Shown: piece after piece, positions 1-9,800 of the stretch
Numbering within the stretch: the stretch's first letter is position 1
Layout of the letters: each line of letters starts with the position of its first letter
NCBI GenBank assembly: GCA_920105625.2
Contig: OV050033.1
Location: 130,447,821-130,511,820 of the forward strand
Direction: 5' to 3'
From: Clusia tigrina
Taxonomy: Eukaryota; Arthropoda; Insecta; Diptera; Clusiidae
Length of the DNA: 64,000 bases
Translations under genes and position numbers: made by a program
The notes under the pieces: model-generated
The model's input: only the letters and a program-made list of their open reading frames with translations
Database searches by the model: none
Told to the model about the DNA's origin: nothing

Positions 1-900
1 GTCGTCACAGATTTGGTGTGTGAGGATTGCACTCACTAAAACATCCCCTTCCTTCACTGAGAACATCTCTCCACCTTTGAACCCTTTTCATACTTCCTTC
101 AAGGTAGAAAGATCCCCACTTCATCCCTATTGGACTATCAACGTTATTCCAGCGTCCAAGTCCTGCTTTTTCCGCCGAACACATTTTCCACATAATTCGG
201 TACGTAGTCCCAGTTGCCTTTGCTGCTTCGCAGGACCCCCACACTGTGTTCGGTAGCTAAATTTTCCCCGATGTCCATTTCAAGAGTGAGGCGCTCTGTT
301 TGCCACCTTGTGCATCTGAAAAAGTTGTGCTCTGATTTCTATCGCCACATATAAACTCAGGCCCTTCGATTTTTCCCATTCGGTGTGGATACCTGCAGAA
401 GTATCCGTGGCCAGACAATAAGTGCGTGAGGTCACAATTGTTTCCAGCTGTTCCTCCTATTCAGCTCGCTATGTCGGGGATGAGTCTCGCTGTCTACCTT
501 CCGCGCCTCTCGGTGGTCCATTGTTCTTGCCGCTGTCGATTGGATTTAAGTCGCTAATTACCAGAATTGCCGGCTCCGACACAGTAGGATACGCTGCAGC
601 TAATCGCCAGCTGTTCCTCCTATTCAGCTCGCTATGTCGGGGATGAGTCTCGCTGTCTAACTTCCGCGCCTCTCGATGGTCCATTGTTCTTGCCGCTGTC
701 GATAGGATTTAAGTCGCTAATTACCAGAATTGCCGGCTCCGACACAGTAGTAGTACGCTGCAACTACTCGCCGAGCTGCGGTTCGTTGCACGGAGGATAA
801 AACTTTTCTTCAAGCGTTTACCTTCAGCTTGACGGCCCACAATTCGCTACAATACATTCGAATGGAGTCGTTGCGTCAGACGCTTCCTCTTACTGGATAT
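1..900 (-). mobile_element. Decayed non-LTR retrotransposon (R1/jockey-like), 3' part of ORF2
   Basis: Reading the minus strand across several frames gives pieces typical of the end of a LINE ORF2. Near 790-880 there is a stretch like the LYG-EVWA ... VQR-ALR ... AYRTVS region that follows the RT domain. Near 470-720 comes the SEPA-VI-PID segment. Near 250-430 comes the GHG-F--YLHRMG zinc-knuckle region, and near 150-240 the closing helix. The reading frame changes repeatedly and has stops, so it cannot be active. The SEPA...PID segment occurs twice through an internal 163-bp tandem duplication. The clade is inferred from motif memory, not from a search. Confidence 0.7.
444..769. repeat. Two tandem copies of a 163-bp segment
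   Basis: The unit starting ccagctgttcctcc at 444 recurs at 607 with only a few substitutions, giving a period of 163 bp. The repeat lies inside the LINE ORF2 remnant and duplicates one of its coding motifs out of frame, so the duplication arose within the element copy or in its source. Confidence 0.9.
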
Positions 901-1029
901 CAATAATAATTATCAATCATATAATAATAAGCACATTAATAATTAATAATTACAATTAATAAAAACTATCAATAATATAATATAAAAAATAAACAATAAC
1001 AACAATTCTAAGCATTATTTTTTACTATT

Positions 1030-1032
<3 letters not shown>

Positions 1033-1092
<60 letters not shown>
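1033..1092. repeat. (TA)n microsatellite in AT-rich DNA
   Basis: An uninterrupted TA dinucleotide run of about 60 bp lies within an extremely AT-rich stretch (about 900-1110). Confidence 0.95.
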
Positions 1093-1097
<5 letters not shown>

Positions 1098-1631
1098 TTA
1101 TTTATTATATATACAAAATTATAAAAGGGCATTTTTTCGTTATTGTTCGACGACTCGAACAAACTAACAATGGAATTAAAGGATGAATGAGTCTTATTAT
1201 TCTATAATGAACTGATATTGGAATACACTAAATTACAGTCCAGAAGTGAAAGGTTTGTTTTCTGTTGATTTAAAAATAATTTTGTTTATTTAATGTTCTA
1301 TAAAGACAAAAATAACACAGACCGAAATTCATGAATGAAATACAAATAATTGCTTTCTTGTTGTTTTACTTTCAACATTTTTTTCGGGTATTAATAAATA
1401 AAGTATTAATAAATATTTTCTGGGTAAATAATAAGAGACAAAATTTTAATGAATTTTTGAGCTTCTTTTTTTGCTTGTGTAATATTAAAATAATCGGTGT
1501 ATTGAGTTTTGTAATCAAAATTCGATAATGAATTTAACTGATGAAGAGCATTTTTTATGGACTTCTATTTAATCAAAAGGATTCGATCAGAAAATTAAGG
1601 GACCGTATTAAATGCAAATACTTTTTTGTGG

Positions 1632-1790
1632 GAAGCTTGCTAGACTCACACTCCGGGGCGTGGGTTCAAATCCTGTCCCGGGTATGGTCTCAAAAATGCT
1701 TCTTTCTCTTCGAATCGAGGGCCTTAGCTGCTAGTACTCATTCCCCCAACCCCTTGCAGACTTGATTGATTATGGTGCAAGCTGTTATAA
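1632..1790 (+). mobile_element. tRNA-derived SINE, 5'-truncated copy
   Basis: A Pol III B-box-like word (GGTTCAAATCC, 1663-1673) is followed by a body shared with other copies in this window: a cttctttctcttcgaatcga word, a ccttag(c/t)tgct--tactcatt(c) word, and a tail resembling cttgattgattatggtgcaag. Related copies are at 21.38-21.57 kb (inverted), 56.71-56.89 kb, and partial ones at 25.06-25.23 and 58.09-58.16 kb. The A box is not recognisable here, so the head is probably truncated. Confidence 0.7.
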
Positions 1791-4440
1791 TAATAATAAA
1801 TAATTATGTTATTATTTCTAACACCATTTTATTATTTTGATTAAATATTCTTTAGAGTATAAAAAACCGAACTATTCAATAACTTTATATTTGAAGTATA
1901 ATTAATTAATATACAAATTTTCTTTGAAAAGAATATACATTACACATTTCTTTCGGAATACCTTCGAATACAACATTTACTATAAATAATTTGATAAGGA
2001 TGTTATATCCAGGATTTCATATCAATATCGTTGATTTTCAATCTCAAGAATATTTCTTCTAGTCTCCAATTTTATTCAAATAAACTGGATTGTTGCTTTG
2101 GCAGGCGCCATCACGCTCTTAATTGGTATTTACGTCCGCAGTTGTTCTGAAAAGTAGTCGAAAAGGAAAATTTAACACTAAATGCCATAAAATAAGCTTT
2201 AAAAAAGAAGCTGAGGTCGAGTCATAACTTTTGTGAGTGTAACTAAAAACCGGTAAAGAAAGCTGAAGTTGGGTGAGACCGACTTGGAGACATCTTTACC
2301 CTCACTTGTGCGTGAGCGTTAAATCACCGCGATGTTCCTCACTACCAAATTTTTATTCATTTATCATCATTCGGAGCATAACTAGAGTAATTTTCGGTAG
2401 AGTTCCCAAAGTTTATTACATGGGAGGGAGGCGTGGCTTATATGGAAAGTTAGCGTGTTCTTTATTTGATCCATTTCATTGGAGATGGCTTTATAATGTC
2501 CACTTATTTCTTCACATAATTTCGTCCTTAAATTTCTTATAGGTCTCGCCAACATTTTGTCTTTTATGTGTCAAATAGTGGGCCCACATCTACATAACTA
2601 ACAACATGTATCTATATATAATAATTAGGAGCATAGCTGGGGTACATTTAGACCAGTCAAACAGTCGTGCAGATGGATAAGATGAAGATTACTCAGAAAT
2701 CGATTGTGATAATTTGTATATGTAGGACACTGCCTTATGGGAATACATGCATACAAACATAGATTCCCACATAACTAAATTTTCTGTAGAGCTGAGAAAG
2801 TGAAGAGCAAGAAGAAAGTGTGGACCATCTTTTATAGAAATGCCCAGAGCTGGAAAAGAGACGCTTCCACTATATGGGAAAGTGCTTCTTCAGCCACCTT
2901 TCGGTGCTGGAAGAGACTTCAATACGAAGTACACTTCTATTTACAAAAGCCAGTAAATGTTTCGCTGACGCGAGTACTTCTCATGGTAGCACAATGGGCC
3001 TAATACCTAAGTGATGTCTTTATGGACAGCCACATTAACTAACTAACTATCAATACATATGTCCACACATCCCACGCCTGCTTCTGGTAGTTGAAAAACA
3101 GCTCAACCGCACAAACTTTGAATAACTTTTTTCCCCTTTTGAAAAGTAAAGAATTTAACAAATTGAACGCTCCTAAAGAGCACCCACAAACATTTCCACA
3201 GCAAGAAATCAGTGGTTTAGTTGTCACAAATATTGGCGTACTCATTCATGAATTCTTTAATTATCTGTTCAAATTGATGGATTATTTATCTGAAATATTT
3301 CAACACTCATTATTGAAATATTTAATTACTTATTTATCTTTTTTCGAACTTTATTAAGAATTTTCAAAATCATTTAAGCTGAGTCTGGAAGGTGTGAACT
3401 TGAGTTAACGTACAACTTTGGATAATGCAAACACAAATTCCTCAACATTGACCTCTTTATACGAGTACTTGTTTAAATTGGAATTTCAGAAACGTTAGCA
3501 ACTGCTTCTTCTTTGTTGACTCTTTTAAATTGCTGATCGAACTTACATCAGACACCTTCAACAATTCTGACGGCTGGAAATTTTGGTACAAATGTGGAAC
3601 AATTCGTGTTAATAAGTTCAACTTGTTTGGACGTTTCTTGCTTGACACTTCTAACAGAGAATCGAGCAGTTAAATCTTTCTCATAAGGCTCAAATGGATC
3701 AAGTCAACTGTCGGAAATTTAAGTGGTGAAATGATAAAAAAAACAATAGTAAAATCACCACTAAAGCTATTCATTTGTGGAATATAACAAATGTCGGAGG
3801 TAAGCTATATAAAGAAAAGGTAAATATATGTCAAAGACCTTGTTCCCAAGAGCTCTTTCTCTTCGTTGGAGTACCATCTACCGTCTACCGACTTTGAGAA
3901 ATTAGTCGATAAAATAATGTCATTTTAGCAGAATAACAACAAAATCAAATCCCACTGTGGTCGTATCAGGATACTTCTGAACGAAGACTTCTTTCCGAAG
4001 AACTATTTCTCTTAGCTATTTCTGGTAGCTTATTAAATTGGAGTATAGTCGGTACTCCAATGACAGATTAGTGGGCAAAATAATTTTATCTTAACAGAAT
4101 AACATAAAGCTCAAATGATATTGCGGACGAATCGGGATTCTGATGTTCGAAGCCTTTGCTCTTTCTGGCATTAGTTCTTCACAACAAAATTGGCTAAACT
4201 GATTCAATCCTTCATGATACGACATTTGTATTGATCGTGCTGAGGTCGGAAATATACACACATCATTGACATTGTTGTAAAATCATTGATTATTTGTTGT
4301 AAAATAAAAATAAAATTATAAATAATAATATTGATTAATTTTGCCCCGTCCCCGACACTGCAACATTCAACTAATAATTCGAATATTCCCAAACATCGGC
4401 AAAAGTGTATAAAATCCTCAAACGTTAGACATATAAAGTG
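1791..4440. other. Intergenic stretch with no recognisable gene
   Basis: Only short ORFs without domains are present. At 2390-2460 there is a fragment containing a gaggcgtggct word also seen in the repeat at 40.15 kb. At about 3835-4200 a segment of roughly 170 bp occurs twice in tandem in diverged form (compare the ---ataaaataatgtcattttagcagaataac stretch near 3910 with the one near 4075). Confidence 0.6.
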
Positions 4441-4487
4441 TGCCTCTCTGGTGTGGAGCAACCACGAGTAATCTATTGCAACATTCT

Positions 4488-4717
4488 GGGAAATCCAGTG
4501 TCAAAGATCGAACAATGTTATCAGCGCTGGCTTGGCAATTCAAGAGCAGCACGTGCCGCACACACACACTCCTGAATTCGCACTGTGGGAAAGAGGCCTG
4601 ACGTTCACTGATAAGCCAAGCCTGCGGCCTCACACTGTAACCAGCATTTACTCAGTTGCCCCTTTCGAAGCGCGTGGTATAAATACAGCTGCGGGAATTG
4701 ACTTACAACATTCATTC
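4488..4717 (+). promoter_or_regulatory. Promoter of the first poly-Gly peptide gene: kB-like, GATA, TATA, Inr
   Basis: GGGAAATCCA (4488-4497) is one base from a consensus Rel/NF-kB site. GATA sites read TTATCA (4518-4523) and TGATAAG (4609-4615). TATAAATA is at 4678-4685 and an initiator-like TCATTC at 4712-4717 precedes the ATG by about 30 nt. Combined kB and GATA sites within a few hundred bp of the TATA box are the known layout of fly fat-body immune promoters. That this promoter is immune-responsive is inference. Confidence 0.55.
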
Positions 4718-4744
4718 CACTGTTTTCATTTGCGAACGAGTACA

Positions 4745-4994
4745 ATGAAATTCTACGCATTTATTTGCTTCTTGCTGGCCCTGTTGGCGGTGGCTTTTGG
4801 TGAGTAGGCGATAATCTGGATGATGAGAGTAACTTTTATGAACATTTCTGTCTTCTATGTTCTGTTTGCATGCAGGCAATCCTTATCCTAGTCCTGAACC
4901 GCGACCGGAACCCTTACCACAGGGAGGCGGTGGTGGTGGAGGTGGCGGCTGGCTTGGAGGTGGCGGAGGCGGCGGCGGAGGTGGTGGCAAGTGA
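4745..4994 (+). CDS. Small secreted X-Pro/poly-glycine peptide, gene 1 (2 exons)
   Basis: The model is join(4745..4799, 4876..4994), giving 57 aa. Exon 1 (55 nt) encodes a signal peptide starting MKFYAFICFL with a good cleavage site at AFG|N. The donor is GTGAGT and the acceptor is GCATGCAG; the 76-bp intron is phase 1. Exon 2 encodes seven consecutive X-Pro dipeptides (NP YP SP EP RP EP LP), then Gln, nine Gly, Trp-Leu, eleven Gly and a terminal Lys. Glycine codons are mixed GGA/GGC/GGT, so this is not simple triplet slippage. AATAAA lies near 5103. The X-Pro ladder looks like a propiece trimmed by dipeptidyl aminopeptidase, as known for cecropins; the function is unknown. It could be an antimicrobial, cuticular or glandular peptide. 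The same exon layout as the genes at 13.9, 16.4 and 19.6 kb supports it being real. Confidence 0.75.
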
Positions 4995-5224
4995 AGAGGC
5001 CAATGAAGTAACGTTTAGTACTGCCCTTTGGAAGATGTTTCTAATATTTTTGAAGAAACTTTAATATTGTATTTTAAAATTTAAGAAAATTTTAGTAAAT
5101 TGAATAAAAATTGTTTTAAATTTATGAAAATTTTATAATAAAAACAATTTTATAAAATATTTAAATTATTCCGTTTAATTAATAATTGATTGATATTTGA
5201 TTTTATGTGCAACTTAATCGATCC

Positions 5225-5680
5225 TGCAAGTGCAGAAACAGTTCTACGAAATGGCTTCTAGCGATATTAGACCTCTCTCAAGAGTTAATATTGAAGGTAG
5301 TCTTCTGAGCACTAGCAGTAGACCAAGATACTCCCTTTGATAAGTCTCTCAAAGTTTCTACGAATACAATTGTTCATATTGAAGGTAGTTTTCTAAGCAA
5401 ATAACATTAGACCAAGACACTTCCTTGAGAATTCTCTCAAGAGTTCCATGAACACAATTGTTAATATTGAAGGTAGCCTTCCAATCAGTAACATTAGATG
5501 AGGCACATCCTTTTAGAACTCTCTCAAGAGTTCCACGAACACAATTGCTAATATTGTAGATATTCTTCTAAACACTAACATAAAACCAAGGAACTTCCTT
5601 TGAGACGTCTATCCAGAGTTCCACGAATATTATTATTAATATTGAATGTCGTCTTGTAAGCAGGCCTATTTCAGGTAGTT
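5225..5680. repeat. About five diverged tandem copies of an ~88-bp unit
   Basis: The words aatattgaaggtag, accaaga-ac-tcc and ctctcaagagttcca-gaa recur in the same order with spacing near 86-90 bp (anchors near 5286, 5375, 5463, 5549, 5637). Confidence 0.85.
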
Positions 5681-6380
5681 CCAGTGGGTCTATGATATAA
5701 TATATTACTATGAGAAATAATTGTAAAATTGCTTAAAATAATTTAATAGTTCAACTTGGTTTGGCTCTACTCTGCAGTTATACAATTGCTTAATTTAGAA
5801 TCCTTTGGATATAAAATCATTCGATCACCACAAAATTTTAACTAAACGAGCTGTAATTTATTTTTCTATCAAAGGTTTTCTTTAAATATAATGTAGGTAA
5901 GGGTTTATTGAAGAGTGTCCAGGTTGGCACCTATTTCAATTCAGAAATCACAACTTTCGAAATGGATAAACCATTCTTCCTATAATTATAGAATATATAA
6001 GTATATAGTTATCCTGAATATCAGATGTTCACTCATCCTTAGATTCATGGATTTATGTGCCCACTTCTCAGAATAACCCAAGAATTGCTCATATTATTAT
6101 TTTTATACCTTACACCATGATTTATTATAACTGCAATATAGTTATAACTAGTTTAAAGACGGCGTTGTATGAAATTCCCCAATAATTAATTTAATTATAA
6201 TAAATAAAAGTCTTCCAAAAAGACATCAACAAAGAAATTTCTTTTTCAAAATTTATCACCCGTAAAATTAACAGCAACAACTTCAGAAATCTCCACAAAA
6301 AAAAACTAAAACCGGTGTTTTAATATGAAAAAATTGACAGAGAAAGACACAATAATTTAAATATAACATTTTTCTTTTAG
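5681..6380. other. AT-rich intergenic DNA, nothing recognised
   Basis: No coding signal is seen. A short accttacaccat-attta word near 6107 resembles the 3' tail of the SINE family found elsewhere in the window. Confidence 0.5.
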
Positions 6381-6386
6381 TTTATT
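6381..6386 (-). terminator. Poly(A) signal for the Cys-bearing poly-Gly gene
   Basis: AATAAA on the minus strand (TTTATT on plus), about 117 bp past the stop codon of the gene starting at 6760. Confidence 0.6.
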
Positions 6387-6502
6387 AAATGTTTATCACA
6401 AAGTGTTGTACATAGTTCTATTTATATATTTGTCTATATGTATATGTATAGGCAACTAGGATTAGGTGTGTATATGCAAAAGTTTCACTAAATTGACTGA
6501 AT

Positions 6503-6760
6503 TCACCGGCATGGGGGCATCCATGCGGGTCGGACACAATCAGGGCCCCTGGCTCCTCCAGCACCGCCTGGACCCCGGCCCGCACCGCCACCGCCACCTC
6601 CTCCGCCTCCACCACCTCCGCCGCGTTCACAATTGCAGCCGCGTCCTCCGCCACCGCCGCCTCCACCTCCACCCCCGCCAGGCATAGGCATAGGGGCTCC
6701 TCGAACCAGGGCTATTGCTGCTGTCATCAGCACAAAGACGGAGATGCACAGAAATTTCAT
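6503..6760 (-). CDS. Small secreted poly-glycine peptide with four cysteines, gene 2
   Basis: Single exon of 85 aa. The signal peptide starts MKFLCISVFVLM and probably ends at LVRG|A. Then come three X-Pro dipeptides (AP MP MP), 12 Gly, the word RGCNCERG, 13 Gly, a Gly/Ala/Arg linker and a C-terminal box with two cysteines ending WMPPCR. Four Cys in the mature part could make two disulfides, unlike the Cys-free peptides of the other four genes. It is Arg-bearing where the others are neutral to acidic. A TATA box lies 60 bp upstream and a poly(A) signal at 6381. It converges on the gene at 4745. I do not recognise the family; the shared signal/X-Pro/Gly plan and promoter motifs tie it to its neighbours. 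Many Gly codons are GGT/GGC/GGA mixed. Confidence 0.75.
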   Translation of the reverse strand: MKFLCISVFVLMTAAIALVRGAPMPMPGGGGGGGGGGGGRGCNCERGGGGGGGGGGGGGAGRGPGGAGGARGPDCVRPAWMPPCR

Positions 6761-6795
6761 GTTCCTAGTATGTTGACGAGACGAAATGCGAATAA

Positions 6796-6913
6796 CTCAA
6801 AAACGCAGCAGCGCCTCACTTTATATACGCTGATATTGGACGCGGGGTTTTTACGAGAGAGCGCTCTGAATGTGGCCGACTCAAGTGATAAGCGTCATAA
6901 GGGTGGAAAATCC
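6796..6913 (-). promoter_or_regulatory. Promoter of the Cys-bearing poly-Gly gene: TATA, GATA, kB-like
   Basis: On the minus strand TATATAAA lies at 6827-6820. TGATAAG is at 6886-6892 and TGGAAAATCC at 6904-6913 (one mismatch to a kB site), the last two read on the plus strand. The kB and GATA words are only about 11 bp apart. The extended word GTGGAAAATCC also occurs in the promoter of the gene starting at 13929. Confidence 0.5.
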
Positions 6914-7299
6914 GAAGAACAATTCCGAAACGAAATAATTACACAAGCGAAATACGAAATTGTTCTACACTCATAACAAGGCTAAAAGGGCATATATTGC
7001 GCAAGCGAAGCACTCCCATTGAGATGTCTGACACAAGATACGAGATCAACAACAACAACAACAACAACAAGAAACATGGGAGTGAAACGCTGCGTGTGTT
7101 GGTCTATTGCGCAGGTTGTTGGAGATCAGCAACTGTGTGTACACATGCGGTTATTGTAGAAGCAGTGTCAACCACCGCTGAGCAGTGTTGTCACCCTGAT
7201 ATGATCATGTTCTCCGAAACGGTGCAGTGAATGTGTGGAAAAGGGGAATTATTTTTACATATAAATTTCGTCAATCCGGAGAAGGTGATTCGAATGATT

Positions 7300-7590
7300 T
7301 TTCCAGCCGTTGAATGGATGGGGAGGAGCAAGATTTCATGGAACACCTGATCTGCACGTGTCCAGTGTTGTCCAAAAGGAAATGCATTTTCCTTGGTGAC
7401 TACTCTCTGGACTCCCTGGTAGACATTTCAAAGGAGAAAATGGAGTTGTAAATTGCTCCAAATGGGCTTTTGAGAGCGAATGGGACTTGTGCTTCATGCA
7501 GTATCTCAACAGACCTAATTTTATCCTTTCGGCGATCGCTCAACCTACTTACCCACCTAAATCCAGAGAAAAACCTATCATTCAAAATTT
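7300..7590 (+). mobile_element. LINE ORF2 3'-terminal fragment (decayed)
   Basis: Translation around 7320-7440 (frame interrupted) gives an MEHLICTCPVL...FLGDYSLDSL type segment, like the Cys-rich tail after the RNase H domain of jockey-like LINEs (known pattern: E-HLLC-CPAL---R---LG). A homologous but more diverged piece is at 24530-24780, so both derive from one family. Stops and frame breaks exclude activity. Confidence 0.6.
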
Positions 7591-7807
7591 TAAGTGAAGA
7601 TGGCTTTAAAGCGTACCCAATCCGGGAGAATCTCTTGCTTTGAGGGGTTGGAAAATCTAGTCACCGGTGTTACTATCCTCGTTTTATATACCATAATTCT
7701 ATGTATGATTAAGTTAAAGAATGAGTTGTCCTTGAGTTAAAAGCAGAGGAAGCCTTGACTCTATAGCAAGTTAAGGAGAGTTGAGAGTTATATACCTATA
7801 TATAGAG

Positions 7808-7808
<1 letters not shown>

Positions 7809-7862
<54 letters not shown>
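7809..7862. repeat. (TA)n microsatellite
   Basis: About 54 bp of TA repeats, flanked on both sides by tatagagtta-like words. Confidence 0.95.
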
Positions 7863-7868
<6 letters not shown>

Positions 7869-8159
7869 GAGTTAAATATATATGTACGAGTATATAAGAG
7901 AGAGACAGAGGGAGATTTTGCTAAAAGAAATGTTTGATGTTAACAATTATTTCAAGGATCTAATTGAGGTATGTTAAAACTCTTTATTTTTGTTTAAAAT
8001 ACAACGAAGTCAAAGGGATTAGAATGATTTGATTAGAGAATAGAATAGGTGCTTTTGATAATAAACATTATAAAAAAAAGTTCTAATTGAGTAACCTTTT
8101 AATGCTGCTTAAAACACATTCAAAGTGTCATTTTCGGCAAGCGAACCAAGTGACCAAAT

Positions 8160-8650
8160 CTTTGACAACTCTTCCTCAAAGAAAAGACGATTTGCATTCC
8201 AGCAATGGCCTGAATAATCTTGCTTGAGGGATGAAATATTCATAGATGGCTGAGATTTACCTCCTCCTGAGATGTAACTCCCAAGAAAGAAGTAAAAAAA
8301 CACATTATTTTTAGACCATCTACGTGAAATGACTCATTTTTTGACCCCTTTTCGACATAAATTGTACTGAATTGCGGCAATGGAAGGGAATAATGTTTCT
8401 GATGTATTGTAATGGAGCTGAGACTTAATATAACTCCCAAGAAAGGAGCCAAATCACACGATGTTGGGAGTTGCTTTCAGAAATTACTAATTTATTATGT
8501 AAATAAATAAATAAATTTGATTATTCTTCCACATAAATTGGATTAAATTCTAGCAATAATCTGAGTCACATGGCTGGATTATTTTCATAGGACAGAGTTT
8601 TAATTTAACACCCAAGAAAGATTTCAAATAAAACGATCTTATGAGTTTCT
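8160..8650. repeat. Three diverged tandem copies of a ~155-180-bp unit
   Basis: The word cccaagaaag recurs near 8280, 8436 and 8612, each time after a shared gacataaattg/ttctagcaat/gg-tgaga order. No coding content. Confidence 0.7.
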
Positions 8651-9620
8651 TATCAACAACTTAGTATGGAATCTTTTCTCCCAACAACAATTCCTTCAAA
8701 ATTTCAGCATATCACTGAAATGTCTCTATTTCGCATATCGTTATCATTCAAAAGGAACCAGCTGAAAACATGTTCTGCCTGGTTATGGAGTCACACATTT
8801 TATGGTATATATATACGAGTATAAACTCCTTTTAAACTCCTTCAACATATTTCACAAGGCCATCTGGAAATGTCTTAGCTTGCTACATACCATGGGATTT
8901 TCGGCACACCATTTAAATGTGTAAATTTGTAATATATCCCAAAAGTCGTTGGTAGAGTTCCAGGACTGTTCATGGTAGAGTAACAACACTGTTCGTAGAA
9001 AGTTTTTAATAAACAAAAATTTTAAATTTTAATTGCGTCTGGGGTTTTTTATTTTTTGTTTCGGTATTTTTGACGCGGTCGTAAATCTGTTTTATGGCTG
9101 TCACAGCATTAATACATCTTACGGGGTACCGGAATACCTAATCGAAAGTGCGGTCAGAACAACCGAATTTACATGTGTCTCGCTTAATCAATTGGTCCCT
9201 GAAAGTTTCTATTTCAGGAAGAATTGTCTGACATAAAACAAAAATAGTCGCGTTATCATTAAAAAAGTGAAAAGTGTTATTTTGCAGTCGCGACGACCTT
9301 TCGACACCTTTTGCAAACTTGTAGGCTGGAAATAGAACATATTAGAGAGGATTACCACAGTGTGTCACAAAAAATGGGTACATGGCAAATATAAAATGTA
9401 CGTTATTTCCTAAAAGTCCTGTTTTCTTTATTTTGTACGTTGTATGTTCACTGAGTTTTCCCAACATTTACTAGGAAGCACTGTAACTCGGCAAAATAAT
9501 CTACCCTGGTTCTTTTATTTGTGTCTCCAAGAAAGTCTTCTTTGATTCATTCTCATTTCATTTTCAGTTTTAGGTCAAGGAACGCTAGAAAGAAATGTTA
9601 GTGATAACTATAAATACTAC
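8651..9620. other. Intergenic, nothing recognised
   Basis: No ORF with a domain or signal peptide, and no repeat clear enough to define. Confidence 0.5.
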
Positions 9621-9800
9621 AGTCTGCTTATATCAGTATGAGGCCAATGAAAGAGCTGATTACTTAGCTAATAGGGAAACTAAACGTTCCTTTAGTGTTT
9701 CTGATTCCTTCTGAGGGTTTCACACTTCAAAATATCAAATTGTTCAGGAATTGGTATAAATCAGAAACACACTTCCTACTGAAATAACAGTAAAAATCAA
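9621..9800 (+). mobile_element. LINE RNase H-domain remnant
   Basis: Around 9634-9710 the plus strand encodes a YEANERADYLANRETKRS-like segment, matching the G-E-ADELA pattern at the end of LINE RNase H domains, followed by further in-frame-like residues interrupted by stops. It is a short decayed fragment, assigned from motif memory. Confidence 0.5.
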
